DNA from: an uncultured Pelagibacteraceae bacterium
Lineage (GTDB): Bacteria > Pseudomonadota > Alphaproteobacteria > Pelagibacterales > Pelagibacteraceae
Assembly: GCA_902623215.1 (NCBI GenBank)
Contig: CACNSS010000006.1
Coordinates: 1 to 58,895, forward strand
Reading direction: 5' to 3'
DNA length: 58,895 nt
Part shown: positions 43,693 through 54,405 of the stretch, piece after piece
How positions within the stretch are numbered: the first letter of the stretch is position 1
Layout: each line of letters starts with the position of its first letter
The notes under the pieces: model-generated
What the model was told of the DNA's origin: nothing
Database searches by the model: none
The model's input: the letters and a program-made list of their open reading frames with translations, nothing else
Position numbers and translations under genes: made by a program

Positions 43693-44585
43693 TTTCTTCC
43701 AAAATCAGGTTTGCTAGTATCTTGTTTCAATTTAACGATTTTAGATCTTACTTTCTTAGTTTGAGTTAATTTTTTAATAACTGATTTACTATTACCTGAG
43801 ATAATGTCTCTCTTAAAAGAATGAAGATTTTTCACAAAAATATCAATTGCTTTTGATACATTTGTTTTATTGTTAAAAAAAATATCTCTCCACATTATTT
43901 CATTTGATGCGGCTATTCTTGAAAAATCTCGCAAACCACCTGCGCTATATTTAATTAAATTGTATCTCTGTTTTTTTTCAAAATCTTGTGCAGATTTTAC
44001 AAGATTATAAGCAATTAAATGCGGCAAATGACTTGTCATTGAAAAAATCTTATCATGTTTTTCAGAATTCATTACAACAGTTTTAGAGCCCACCCTTTTC
44101 CAGAAAGATCTTAAAAAATTTAAATGTTTAATATTAGTTTTTTTATCTTTTATTAAAACACACCATTTATTTTCGAATAAATCTTCTTTCCCATTTTCAG
44201 GCCCGCTAACTTCAGACCCCGCAATAGGGTGACTTGAAGTCCAGAATATTTTTTTTTTTAAATTTTTTCTAATTATTTCATTAGATTTTAGTTTTGCTGA
44301 ACCAATGTCCGTAATTATATGATCAGACGAAAGATAATCATTTATTTTTAAAATTATTTTTTTATATTCACTCATTGGTGTACAAAAAATAATAAAACCT
44401 GTACGAGGCACTACATCATTTAATTTTTTTACAATGGTACCTTTTAATTTAAGTTTTTTTATTTTTTCAATATTTTTTTTGGATTTTTCGTAAATGAAAA
44501 TTTTTTTTGAAATATTTTTTTTAGAAATTTTTCTGACCAAAGATGAACCTAGTAGACCACAGCCAATAATTAATATATTTTTCAT
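43689..44585 (-). CDS. tyrA: Prephenate/arogenate dehydrogenase
   Basis: TyrA makes the tyrosine precursor from prephenate or arogenate. The 298-residue protein has the Rossmann start ILIIGCGLLGSSLVRKI (residues 4-20), then GFIIFCTPMSEYKKI (about 65-79). The catalytic segment is SSHPIAGSEVSGPENG (His about 117), followed by SMTSHLPHLIAYNLV and AGGLRDFSRIAASNEIMWRD. This is the cyclohexadienyl dehydrogenase type found next to hisC in alphaproteobacteria. It overlaps the upstream hisC by 4 bp. Confidence 0.93.
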   Translation of the reverse strand: MKNILIIGCGLLGSSLVRKISKKNISKKIFIYEKSKKNIEKIKKLKLKGTIVKKLNDVVPRTGFIIFCTPMSEYKKIILKINDYLSSDHIITDIGSAKLKSNEIIRKNLKKKIFWTSSHPIAGSEVSGPENGKEDLFENKWCVLIKDKKTNIKHLNFLRSFWKRVGSKTVVMNSEKHDKIFSMTSHLPHLIAYNLVKSAQDFEKKQRYNLIKYSAGGLRDFSRIAASNEIMWRDIFFNNKTNVSKAIDIFVKNLHSFKRDIISGNSKSVIKKLTQTKKVRSKIVKLKQDTSKPDFGRN

Positions 44586-45658
44586 CTTTTAAATATACTT
44601 TGAGCTGCTTTCATAAATTTTATATTATCAGTTTTTGAACCCACTGTTAATCTCAACATATTTTTTATTTTATACCCATCCTCTGTAGATCTTAAAATTA
44701 TTCCTTTATTCTTTAATTTTTCATAAAAATATTTAGCTTTAATTCTACATTTTGAAAAATCCAAAAGTAAAAAATTAGCTGAAATTTTATTAGAATTAAT
44801 TTCATAGTTTTTCAAAAAATTTTTTATTTTTTTTGCATAAAAAATATTATGGCTAATTGAACGAGATATAAATTTATTATCTTTAAGAGACTCAACTGCT
44901 GCTTTTTGAGCTACCTCGTTAATGTTAAATGGAGGTTTGATAATGTTGAGGGACTTTATAATTTTTTTTGACCCATATCCCCAACCTATTCTTAATGACG
45001 ATAATCCATAAATTTTTGAGAATGTCCTTAAAATAAAGACATTCTCTTTTTTCTTAAATAAATCTAAACCTGATTTGTAATCGTGATTTTTCATATATTC
45101 TGCATAAGCATCATCTACTACAAGTAAAATATCTTTTCTAAGTTTTTTTCTTAATTCGATAAGTTCAATTTCAGTCAAATAAGTTCCTGTCGGGTTGTTT
45201 GGATTTGCCAAGAAAACAATTTTAGTTTTTTTTGTAACTTTTTTAATTATTTCTGAAATTGAGATTTTATAATTTTTTTCTTTAGCAAATATTACTTTTG
45301 CACCTACTATTTTTGAGTAAATTCTATACATTAAAAAACTAAATTGGGGAACAATTACCTCATCTTTTGGTCTTAAAAATAATTGACATAACATCTGAAT
45401 AACCTCATCAGATCCAGCCCCACAAATAACTTTGTCTTTATCGCATTTAAATTTCTTTGAGATTTGAGACCTGAGCACCTTAGATTTTCCATCCGGGTAT
45501 CTAAAAAAATTAAGGTTTTTATTTGATATTATTTTTTTCACTTTAGAGCTCATGCCAAGAGCAGATTCATTAGCTGATAATTTAATAACCTTTTTCAAAT
45601 TATTAACGCTAGATTTACCTGGCTCATAGGCATCAATATTGAATTTTTTAAATCTCAT
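44582..45658 (-). CDS. hisC: Histidinol-phosphate/aromatic aminotransferase
   Basis: A class I/II PLP aminotransferase of 358 residues, HisC type. It opens ISKYVPGKS-like with AYEPGKSSVNNLKKVIKLSA; the PLP lysine is in FILRTFSKIYGLSSLRIGWG (about residue 212), and FLANPNNPTGTYL (about 152-164) and VVDDAYAEY (about 182-190) bind PLP. HisC acts in histidine synthesis and can also transaminate prephenate or phenylpyruvate. Its coupling to tyrA here suggests it feeds aromatic synthesis as well. It is divergent from metX over a 198 bp region. Confidence 0.92.
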   Translation of the reverse strand: MRFKKFNIDAYEPGKSSVNNLKKVIKLSANESALGMSSKVKKIISNKNLNFFRYPDGKSKVLRSQISKKFKCDKDKVICGAGSDEVIQMLCQLFLRPKDEVIVPQFSFLMYRIYSKIVGAKVIFAKEKNYKISISEIIKKVTKKTKIVFLANPNNPTGTYLTEIELIELRKKLRKDILLVVDDAYAEYMKNHDYKSGLDLFKKKENVFILRTFSKIYGLSSLRIGWGYGSKKIIKSLNIIKPPFNINEVAQKAAVESLKDNKFISRSISHNIFYAKKIKNFLKNYEINSNKISANFLLLDFSKCRIKAKYFYEKLKNKGIILRSTEDGYKIKNMLRLTVGSKTDNIKFMKAAQSIFKR

Positions 45659-45737
45659 AATATTTTTTTTTAATTTTTATGCTCTTTATAGATAAATTAA
45701 GATTTTTTTATATAGTTTAAGTTAAAATATATTAAAA

Positions 45738-45766
45738 TTGACATAGCCCAAAACTTCTTGTACAAA
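45738..45766 (+). promoter_or_regulatory. Sigma-70 promoter for metX
   Basis: TTGACA (45738-45743), a perfect -35 box, is followed after 17 nt by TACAAA (45761-45766). Transcription should begin around 45772-45775. That is the first base of the SAM-II aptamer, so promoter and riboswitch positions support each other. Confidence 0.7.
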
Positions 45767-45771
45767 AATTC

Positions 45772-45822
45772 TTGCGCTGATTTATCTGAATTGCGAGCGC
45801 TTTAAAAAAACCGCTAAAAAAG
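45772..45822 (+). ncRNA. SAM-II riboswitch upstream of metX
   Basis: The 51 nt element reads TTGCGCTGATTTA, then a loop, then TTGCGAGCGC, an A-rich linker with AACCGC, and GCTAAAAAAG. The first stem pairs GCGCT with AGCGC. The CTGATTTA part and the 3' GCTAAAA strand form the pseudoknot typical of SAM-II, a class known from alphaproteobacteria and marine metagenomes before metX. Binding of SAM should lower metX expression. The 3' end lies 35 nt before the ATG. A weak AAAAAAAC/GTTTTTTT hairpin (45804-45829) overlaps the 3' half and might compete with the pseudoknot. Confidence 0.9.
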
Positions 45823-45856
45823 TTTTTTTCTCACAATTCAATTTTCAGCAATAATT

Positions 45857-46987
45857 ATGAATATAAGAGAAAATATAAAAACATTGATAATTGAAAAACC
45901 ACTTAAGTTAGACTGTGGTCGGACTATTAGTAAATTTCCTCTAGCATACGAGACCTATGGTAAATTAAATGAAAATAAGGATAATGCAATTTTAGTCTTT
46001 CACGCCTTAACAGGCGATCAATTTGTAACAGGTGTAAATCCAGTAACTAAAAAAGATGGGTGGTGGTCTTATGCGGTAGGCCCAAAGAAATCTATCGACA
46101 CAGATAAATATTTTGTAATTTGTGCTAATGTGATTGGTGGTTGCATGGGGTCTTTTGGTCCAAGTCACGAAAATCCTGAAACAAAAAAAATATATGGGAC
46201 AGATTTTCCAGTTATCACTATCAATGATATGGTAAACGCCCAAGTAAATTTATTAGATTTTTTTAATATTAAAAAGCTTTTTTCTGTAGTTGGTGGATCA
46301 ATGGGAGGAATGCAGGTCTTACAATTTGTGAGCAATTTTCCAGACAAATCTAAAACAGCTGTCCCTATTGCTTGTACATCTAGCCATTCAGCGCAAAATA
46401 TTGCATTCAATGAGCTTGGTAGACAAGCAATAACTGCTGATCATAACTGGATGGATGGAAAATATAATTCTAAAAGCACTTTGCCAGATAAAGGGTTAGC
46501 TGTAGCAAGAATGGCTGCTCATATTACCTATTTATCTAAAAAGGGGCTTCAAGAAAAATTTGGTAGGAATCTCCAGGAAAGAGATGATCTTAAATTTGGA
46601 TTTGATGCTGATTTTCAAATAGAAAGTTATTTACGTTATCAAGGTTCAGTATTCGTAGATAGATTTGATGCTAATAGTTATCTTTATATAACTAGAGCAA
46701 TGGATTATTTTGATTTAGTTAAACAATTTGATGGCAATTTATCAAACGCCTTCAAAAAAACCAAAACTAAATTTTTTATTATGTCTTTTACGTCAGATTG
46801 GCTTTATCCAACTCAAGAAAATAAAGATATAGTTATTGCTTTAAACGCAATTGGTGCAAATGTAGGTTTTGTAGAAATAGATTCTGATAAAGGGCATGAC
46901 TCCTTTTTACTAGAAGTTCCAGATTTTTTAAATGCACTCAAAAATTTTTTGGATAAATCTTATATAGAAAGTAATAATGAAAGCTGA
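45857..46987 (+). CDS. metX: Homoserine O-acetyltransferase
   Basis: MetX activates homoserine with acetyl-CoA for methionine synthesis; some family members use succinyl-CoA. The 376-residue alpha/beta hydrolase has the oxyanion region VFHALTGDQFVTG (about residues 46-58) and VIGGCMGSFGPSH (about 92-104). The nucleophile is in VVGGSMGGMQVLQF (Ser about 147), the aspartate in FTSDWLYPT (about 313) and the histidine in DKGHDSFLLE (about 346). The SAM-II riboswitch and promoter upstream place it under SAM control. It overlaps metW by 11 bp. No sulfhydrylase gene is in the window. Confidence 0.95.
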   Translation: MNIRENIKTLIIEKPLKLDCGRTISKFPLAYETYGKLNENKDNAILVFHALTGDQFVTGVNPVTKKDGWWSYAVGPKKSIDTDKYFVICANVIGGCMGSFGPSHENPETKKIYGTDFPVITINDMVNAQVNLLDFFNIKKLFSVVGGSMGGMQVLQFVSNFPDKSKTAVPIACTSSHSAQNIAFNELGRQAITADHNWMDGKYNSKSTLPDKGLAVARMAAHITYLSKKGLQEKFGRNLQERDDLKFGFDADFQIESYLRYQGSVFVDRFDANSYLYITRAMDYFDLVKQFDGNLSNAFKKTKTKFFIMSFTSDWLYPTQENKDIVIALNAIGANVGFVEIDSDKGHDSFLLEVPDFLNALKNFLDKSYIESNNES

Positions 46988-47576
46988 ATATAATTTTATT
47001 GCAAATATAATCGAAAAAAACTCAACTGTATTAGATGTTGGTTGTGATGATGGAACTTTGATGGAATTTTTGAGAAAAAACAAAAATGTGAATATAAGAG
47101 GAATTGAAATTTCTAAAGAAAAAGTTCAAATATGTATATCTAAAGGATTGACGGTTATTGAGGGCAATGCAGAGCTTGACTTAAAGCAATTTCCAAAAAA
47201 TTCTTTTGATTACGTTGTTTTGGGTCAGACACTGCAAGCTTTTATAAATCCTGAAATTGTCATTAAAGAACTTTTGAGAGTTGGCAAAAAAGCTATAGTA
47301 ACTATTCCAAATTTTGGAAACTGGAAGGTAAGGTTAGACTTGCTTTTTAAAGGAACTATGCCAATTACAAGTTCACTACCTCATGAATGGTACAACACCC
47401 CAAATATTCATATGTGTACTATTAAAGATTTTGTAAGATTTTCAGAGACTATGAACTTCAAAATTGTCAAATCTTTAGCGCTAATAAATAAAAATATTTC
47501 GAATATAAGTAAATCAAATATTTTTTTGAAAAATTTATTCGGAGAGCTCGGAATATTTCTAATTGAAAATAAATGA
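46977..47576 (+). CDS. metW: MetW, methionine biosynthesis-associated methyltransferase-like protein
   Basis: A 199-residue SAM-binding-fold protein with motif I VLDVGCDDGTLMEFL (about residues 18-32), the GIEISKEKV block (about 42-50), DYVVLGQTLQAF (about 76-87) and IVTIPNFGNW (about 109-118). It is the partner always found overlapping metX (here 11 bp) in alpha- and betaproteobacteria. Its catalytic activity is not firmly established; MetX and MetW are reported to act together. It overlaps gloB by 4 bp. Confidence 0.92.
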   Translation: MKAEYNFIANIIEKNSTVLDVGCDDGTLMEFLRKNKNVNIRGIEISKEKVQICISKGLTVIEGNAELDLKQFPKNSFDYVVLGQTLQAFINPEIVIKELLRVGKKAIVTIPNFGNWKVRLDLLFKGTMPITSSLPHEWYNTPNIHMCTIKDFVRFSETMNFKIVKSLALINKNISNISKSNIFLKNLFGELGIFLIENK

Positions 47577-48292
47577 AAATAAAAATTATTAAATGTCTTC
47601 AAGATAATTACAGTTACGTAATGATTGATGAAAATAATCGGTCGGCTTGTGTAGTTGATCCTAGCGAGTCTGAACCAATAATTGATTTTATAGATAATAA
47701 TAAGATAAATCTAAAATATATTCTAAATACTCATCACCATCATGATCATATCGGTGGCAATCTTGAATTAAAAAAAAAATATAATTGCGATGTAATTGGA
47801 TTTAAAAATGATAGAGATCGAATTCCAGGAATAGATGTTCTTGTAGAAAATAATCAAATCTGGCAAAAAGATAACTTCGAGGCAAAAATTTACCATACCC
47901 CAGGTCATACATCAGGCCATATTGCTTTTCATTTTTTCAAAGAAAAAATAATTTTTACAGGTGATACTTTGTTTTCTTTAGGTTGTGGTAGGATCTTCGA
48001 GGGAACTTATGAGCAGATGTTTAACTCTTTAAATATATTTAAAAAATTGCCTAAAGATACTATGATTTATTGTGGTCATGAATATACACTAAAAAATTCT
48101 GAATTCTGTGTATTCAATGATCCAGACAATCTAAAGCTAAAAGAAAAAATTTTAAAAATTAAGAATAATCTAAAAGTTAATTCGCCAACTATTCCCTCTG
48201 TTTTGGATGATGAATTAGAGTGTAATGTATTTTTAAAAGCTGAGGATATTAAGACTTTTTCAAAACTGAGAGATTTAAAGGATAATTTTTGA
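47573..48292 (+). CDS. gloB: Hydroxyacylglutathione hydrolase (glyoxalase II)
   Basis: A 239-residue metallo-beta-lactamase-fold thioesterase that hydrolyses S-lactoylglutathione. The metal motif is NTHHHHDHIGGN (about residues 52-63), followed by TPGHTSGHIAFHF (about 107-119), FTGDTLFSLGCGR (about 125-137) and CGHEYTLKN (about 163-171). The C-terminal substrate-binding helices are present and the end NVFLKAEDIKTFSKLRDLKD is typical. It closes the metX-metW-gloB unit with a 4 bp overlap on metW. A promoter for rplU follows 11 bp later. Confidence 0.94.
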   Translation: MKIKIIKCLQDNYSYVMIDENNRSACVVDPSESEPIIDFIDNNKINLKYILNTHHHHDHIGGNLELKKKYNCDVIGFKNDRDRIPGIDVLVENNQIWQKDNFEAKIYHTPGHTSGHIAFHFFKEKIIFTGDTLFSLGCGRIFEGTYEQMFNSLNIFKKLPKDTMIYCGHEYTLKNSEFCVFNDPDNLKLKEKILKIKNNLKVNSPTIPSVLDDELECNVFLKAEDIKTFSKLRDLKDNF

Positions 48293-48302
48293 TTTATTGA
48301 GC

Positions 48303-48330
48303 TTGACTAAAGTTTCGCTCAGATTATATT
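48303..48330 (+). promoter_or_regulatory. Sigma-70 promoter for the rplU-rpmA-obg unit
   Basis: TTGACT (48303-48308) and TATATT (48325-48330) are separated by 16 nt in the 63 bp between gloB and rplU. Initiation near 48337 would give a leader of about 20 nt. No Shine-Dalgarno sequence is visible before the rplU ATG. Confidence 0.6.
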
Positions 48331-48355
48331 GCGATTATTAAAAATTGATATCCTT

Positions 48356-48757
48356 ATGTCTTATGCAGTAATACAAACTGGTGGAAAACAATACAAAGTA
48401 GTGTCAGGTGAAATCCTAAAAATCGAGAAACTTCCAAATTCAAAACCGGATACTAAAATAGAATTTAAAGAAATTTTAGCTTACGGAAATGAAAAAGAGA
48501 TCGAAATCGGGTCTCCAATGGTGCAAGGTGCAAAAGTTGAAGCAAACCTGATAAAAAATAGCAAAAATAGAACCATTTTAATTTTTAAAAAAAGACGAAG
48601 ACAAAATTCGAGAAGAAAGAATGGCCATAGACAACAATATTCTATGATCAGAATAAATAAGATTTTTTCAAAAGATGGTAAGGTTTTATCTGAAGCTAAA
48701 GAGGTTTCTAAAGTAAAAAATAAAGTAGCAAAGGATACAAAAGAAAATAAAAAGTAA
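48356..48757 (+). CDS. rplU: 50S ribosomal protein L21
   Basis: The mature-looking start MSYAVIQTGGKQYKVVSGE is the universal L21 N-terminus, so the ATG at 48356 is chosen; an in-frame ATG 27 nt upstream would add residues not found in the family. The RNA-binding block KKRRRQNSRRKNGHRQQYS (about residues 78-96) contains the RRKGHRQ-like motif. The last 30 residues form a Lys-rich tail beyond the usual 103-residue core, as in other alphaproteobacteria. rpmA follows after 9 bp. Confidence 0.96.
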   Translation: MSYAVIQTGGKQYKVVSGEILKIEKLPNSKPDTKIEFKEILAYGNEKEIEIGSPMVQGAKVEANLIKNSKNRTILIFKKRRRQNSRRKNGHRQQYSMIRINKIFSKDGKVLSEAKEVSKVKNKVAKDTKENKK

Positions 48758-48766
48758 GGTAGAGTT

Positions 48767-49021
48767 ATGGCAACAAAAAAAGCAGGTGGATCATCAAGAA
48801 ATGGGCGTGACAGCGCTGGTAGAAGACTTGGTGTGAAAAAATATGGTGGAGAAACCGTAGTGCCAGGAAACATAATCGTAAGACAAAGAGGGACAAAAAT
48901 TTTTCCCGGTGAAAATGTTGGTATGGGTAAGGACCATTCAATTTTTTCTGTTATTAAGGGCAAAGTTGTTTTTAAAAAAACTAAATCAGATAGAACTTTT
49001 GTTTCTGTAAAACCCAATTAA
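48767..49021 (+). CDS. rpmA: 50S ribosomal protein L27
   Basis: L27, 84 residues. The start [20 protein letters not shown] is the invariant form, with the flexible N-terminal arm that reaches the peptidyl-transferase centre. [19 protein letters not shown] (about residues 42-60) is the core. There is no N-terminal extension requiring processing. A GTAGAG ribosome-binding site precedes the ATG. obg follows after 27 bp, the usual rplU-rpmA-obg order. Confidence 0.97.
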   Translation: MATKKAGGSSRNGRDSAGRRLGVKKYGGETVVPGNIIVRQRGTKIFPGENVGMGKDHSIFSVIKGKVVFKKTKSDRTFVSVKPN

Positions 49022-49039
49022 TAGTACAACTAAAAATAG

Positions 49040-51121
<2,082 letters not shown>

Positions 51122-51125
<4 letters not shown>

Positions 51126-52375
51126 TAAAAAAAATTTTAACCAATATTGGGAAAAAATCAAAAAGTGTGTTGGCACATCAAGTAGATACTAAAAAAAAAA
51201 ATAAAGTATTAATAGACTACTGTTCACTTATTAAAAAAAATAAAAAATTAATCATTAGTGCTAATAAGAGAGACGTTAATAGATCAATAAATAAGGGGGT
51301 TAAAAAGAATTTAATTGAACGTCTTATTTTAAATGAAAAAAAAATAGATAATATTATTAGTTCAATAAAATCTGTAATTAAACTTAAAGACCCAACAAAT
51401 AGAGTTTTGGAGAAATGGAAGAGGCCAAATGGGTTAAGTATTTCTAAGATCTCAATTCCTATAGGAATAATTGCCATTATTTATGAGAGTAGGCCAAATG
51501 TTACCTCGGACGTTGCATCATTATGCTTTAAATCAGGAAACCCAGTAATTTTGAGAGGTGGATCAGAGGCTTTTTTTTCAAATAAAATTTTGTCAAAACT
51601 TTTTAGAGACTCATTAAAAAAAAATAATATTAATGAAAATTTTGTTCAATTTATTGACTCCACTAATAGAAATATTGTCGATTATCTATTAAGTAAAATG
51701 GATAAATATGTTGATGTAATTATTCCAAGGGGAGGAAAAAATTTAGTAAAAAAAGTTCAGAAATTATCTAACTTACCAGTGATTGGTCATTTGGAAGGAG
51801 TATGTCATACTTATGTTGATCAGAACGCAAATTTAAATACAGCAAAAAAGATTATTTTTAATGCAAAATTAAGGAATACAGCGATTTGTGGGGCCACAGA
51901 AACGATTTTAGTTCATCAAAAAATCTTAAAAAAATCATGTAACATAATTTTAAAACACTTAGAAGATCATGGATGCAAAATTATCGGAGACAACAGAATC
52001 AAAAAAAATTATAAGGGGAAAATTATTAGAGCTACTAATAAAGATTGGTCAAAAGAATATTTGTCAGCTACAGTTTCTGTAAAATGTGTAAGAGATATAA
52101 ATGATGCAATCAATCATATTAATAAATATGGGACAATGCACACTGACTCGATTATCACCATGAATAAGAAATCAGCAAAAAAATTTTTAAATGAAGTTAA
52201 AAGTTCAATTGCCATGCATAATACATCAACTCAATTTGCAGATGGTGGAGAATTTGGTTTTGGCGGCGAAGTTGGTATTTCAACTAACAAGCTTCCTCCG
52301 AGGGGCCCTGTTGGACTTAATCAACTAGTGTCTTATAAGTATCAAATATCAAGTAATGGGAGAATAAGGAAATAA
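51122..52375 (+). CDS. proA: Gamma-glutamyl phosphate reductase
   Basis: ProA reduces glutamyl phosphate to glutamate semialdehyde with NADPH. The 417-residue aldehyde-dehydrogenase-fold enzyme shows IGIIAIIYESRPNVTSDVAS (about residues 114-133), NPVILRGGSEA (about 140-150), IPRGGKNLV (about 200-208) and the catalytic cysteine in LRNTAICGATETIL (about 254). The C-terminal ADGGEFGFGGEVGISTNKL is typical. It is coupled to proB (4 bp overlap) and nadD follows 1 bp later. Confidence 0.96.
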
Positions 52376-52376
52376 T

Positions 52377-52895
52377 TTGAGATTTAAAAATAAAATTGGG
52401 GTTCTTGGTGGGTCGTTTGATCCTGCCCATATTGGTCATTTAGCAATATCAAAAAAAGCTTTAAAAGAATACAAATTAAAAAAAATAATTTGGGCAATTA
52501 CTTTAAGAAATCCTTTAAAGAAAAAAAATAATACAAGCATTTCTAAAAGAGTCCAAAATTGTAAAAAGATCATAAAGTTAAATAATTTTATAAAAATAAA
52601 ATTTTATGAAAAGATAATAAGATCTAATAAAACTATTGACTTAATAAACTTTCTAAAAAGAACTACCAAAGCTGAAATTTATTTTTTAATGGGGGCAGAT
52701 AATCTTATTAATTTTCACAAGTGGTATAAGTGGGAAGCTATTTCAAAAAAATGTAAAATTATTGTTTTTGATCGCCATGGTTATAAAAAAAAATCATTAA
52801 ATTCAGTCTCATATAAAAGATTAAATGGAAAAAGTTTAAAGTTCATTGAATTTAATAAAGTTAATATTTCATCTTCTCAATTAAGGAAAATTTGA
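52377..52895 (+). CDS. nadD: Nicotinate-nucleotide adenylyltransferase
   Basis: NadD adenylates nicotinate mononucleotide in NAD synthesis. The 172-residue protein has the nucleotide-binding GVLGGSFDPAHIGHLAIS (about residues 8-25), with the HxGH motif, and the second motif SSSQLRKI at the C-terminal end. FLMGADNLINFHKW (about 98-111) is also a family block. The start codon is TTG at 52377, just 1 bp after the proA stop; no ATG or GTG lies between it and the conserved core. At 172 residues it is shorter than the usual 190-220, with a trimmed C-terminus ending right after the SSSxxR motif. Confidence 0.9.
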   Translation: MRFKNKIGVLGGSFDPAHIGHLAISKKALKEYKLKKIIWAITLRNPLKKKNNTSISKRVQNCKKIIKLNNFIKIKFYEKIIRSNKTIDLINFLKRTTKAEIYFLMGADNLINFHKWYKWEAISKKCKIIVFDRHGYKKKSLNSVSYKRLNGKSLKFIEFNKVNISSSQLRKI

Positions 52896-52912
52896 TAAGG
52901 TAAATATAATTA

Positions 52913-53263
52913 ATGGATAAAATTTTAAGCTTAAAAAAAATTATCATTGAAACTCTCGACCTAAATAAAGCTCAAGACATTGTAAGTATAGACTTAAAAG
53001 ATAAAAGTTCTATGGCTGAATATATGATTATAGCTAGTGGAACTTCATCTAGACATATTCAGGCTTTGTCTGAGCAAGTTTTAAAAAAACTTAAAGATAG
53101 TGGAATAAAAGACTCTAAAATTGAAGGTAAAGATAGTAATGAATGGAAACTGGTAGATGGTATTGATCTTATAGTACATATTTTTCACCCAGAAAAAAGA
53201 AGTTTTTATGAACTTGAAAAGATGTGGTCTGAGCTGATACCCAAAGAAAAATTAATTATATGA
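52913..53263 (+). CDS. rsfS: Ribosomal silencing factor RsfS
   Basis: RsfS binds L14 and blocks subunit joining in starved cells. The 116-residue protein has the DUF143 core: LNKAQDIVSIDLKDKSSMAE (about residues 18-37), MIIASGTSSRHIQALSEQV (about 39-57), EGKDSNEWKLVDGIDLIVH (about 71-89) and FYELEKMW (about 99-106). Proline and NAD genes upstream and ctpA downstream (4 bp overlap) give the usual context. The rlmH gene that often follows rsfS is not present here. Confidence 0.95.
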   Translation: MDKILSLKKIIIETLDLNKAQDIVSIDLKDKSSMAEYMIIASGTSSRHIQALSEQVLKKLKDSGIKDSKIEGKDSNEWKLVDGIDLIVHIFHPEKRSFYELEKMWSELIPKEKLII

Positions 53264-54405
53264 AAAAAAAAGCTGTACTAAACTTTTTAACTTTTATTTT
53301 AATTTTATTTTTATTTAGTCAAAAAGTAATTTCTTCTGAAAACGAAATATACGAAAAAATAGATGTTTTCGGTGAGGTTTTAGAAAAAATAAATAAGGAA
53401 TACGTTGATGAGATTAATCAATCCGACAGTATGGACTCTGCTATTAACGGTTTACTTCAATCTTTAGATCCATATTCAGGCTACATGTCTCCAGAAATTT
53501 TTAACGAAATGCAAACTGAGACAAGTGGTGAATTTGGGGGGCTTGGTATTGAAGTTACAATGGAGTCAGGAGTTGTAAAAGTTATTTCTCCAATAGATGA
53601 TACTCCTGCGTCCAGAGCAGGAATAAAAGCTGGAGATTATATCGTTAAGATTAATGACACCCAAGTACAAGGTAAATCTTTGAGTGAGGCAGTCGAGTTA
53701 ATGAGAGGGCCCGTAGGATCTGCTATTGAATTAACAATAAGAAGACGAGGAGAGAAAAAAGCTTTAACTTTTAATGTCACAAGGGAAATAATTCAAATCA
53801 AATCGGTCAAAGCAGAATTACTAGAAAAAAATATTGGGTATATACGATTAACTTCCTTTAATGAAAATAGTGCTAGACAAATAAAAAAAGAAATCAATAA
53901 ATTTGAAAAAAATAAAAATTTAAAGTCTTACATTTTAGACTTAAGAAATAATCCAGGTGGATTATTATCACAAGCTATAAAAATTTCTGATTTCTTTTTG
54001 GATAATGGTGAGATTGTCTCTACAAAAAGTAGACAACAGTCAGAAAATCGAAAATGGTTTGCAAAAAAAGGAGATCTTACTAAAGGAAAAACTATTCTTG
54101 TTTTAATAAATTATGGCTCTGCCTCTGCTTCTGAAATTGTAGCTGGAGCTTTAAAAGATCATAAAAGAGCAATTTTAATTGGTGAAAATAGTTATGGGAA
54201 AGGATCTGTTCAATCTATTATTCCTTTAAAAAATAAAGGGGCTATAAGATTAACTGTAGCTAAGTATTATTTGCCTTCAGGCAAATCTATTTCTGAAGTA
54301 GGTGTGTCACCTGACATTGAAATCGATGAGGAAAGTGATGATTTTAAAATTAAAACTGAAACCGATAATCAATTGAATTACGCGATCAAATTACTTAATG
54401 GATGA
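53260..54405 (+). CDS. ctpA: C-terminal processing protease (S41), periplasmic
   Basis: A 381-residue S41 peptidase with an N-terminal signal peptide (about residues 1-26, ending VISSEN). A PDZ domain follows (about 90-175; GGLGIEVTMESGVVKVISP, DYIVKINDTQVQG), then the protease core. The catalytic serine is in NYGSASASEIVAGAL (about 290) and the lysine in GENSYGKGSVQSI (about 315). LRNNPGGLLSQAI (about 229-241) is the core motif. It trims C-termini of periplasmic or membrane proteins and cell-wall hydrolases. It overlaps rsfS by 4 bp and rppH by 8 bp. Confidence 0.95.
   Translation: MKKKAVLNFLTFILILFLFSQKVISSENEIYEKIDVFGEVLEKINKEYVDEINQSDSMDSAINGLLQSLDPYSGYMSPEIFNEMQTETSGEFGGLGIEVTMESGVVKVISPIDDTPASRAGIKAGDYIVKINDTQVQGKSLSEAVELMRGPVGSAIELTIRRRGEKKALTFNVTREIIQIKSVKAELLEKNIGYIRLTSFNENSARQIKKEINKFEKNKNLKSYILDLRNNPGGLLSQAIKISDFFLDNGEIVSTKSRQQSENRKWFAKKGDLTKGKTILVLINYGSASASEIVAGALKDHKRAILIGENSYGKGSVQSIIPLKNKGAIRLTVAKYYLPSGKSISEVGVSPDIEIDEESDDFKIKTETDNQLNYAIKLLNG

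Noticed and set aside
48481..49017. A 178-codon open frame on the minus strand.
   Set aside because: It lies entirely opposite rplU and rpmA, whose protein sequences are unmistakable. Its residues look like reverse-strand reading of ribosomal protein genes.
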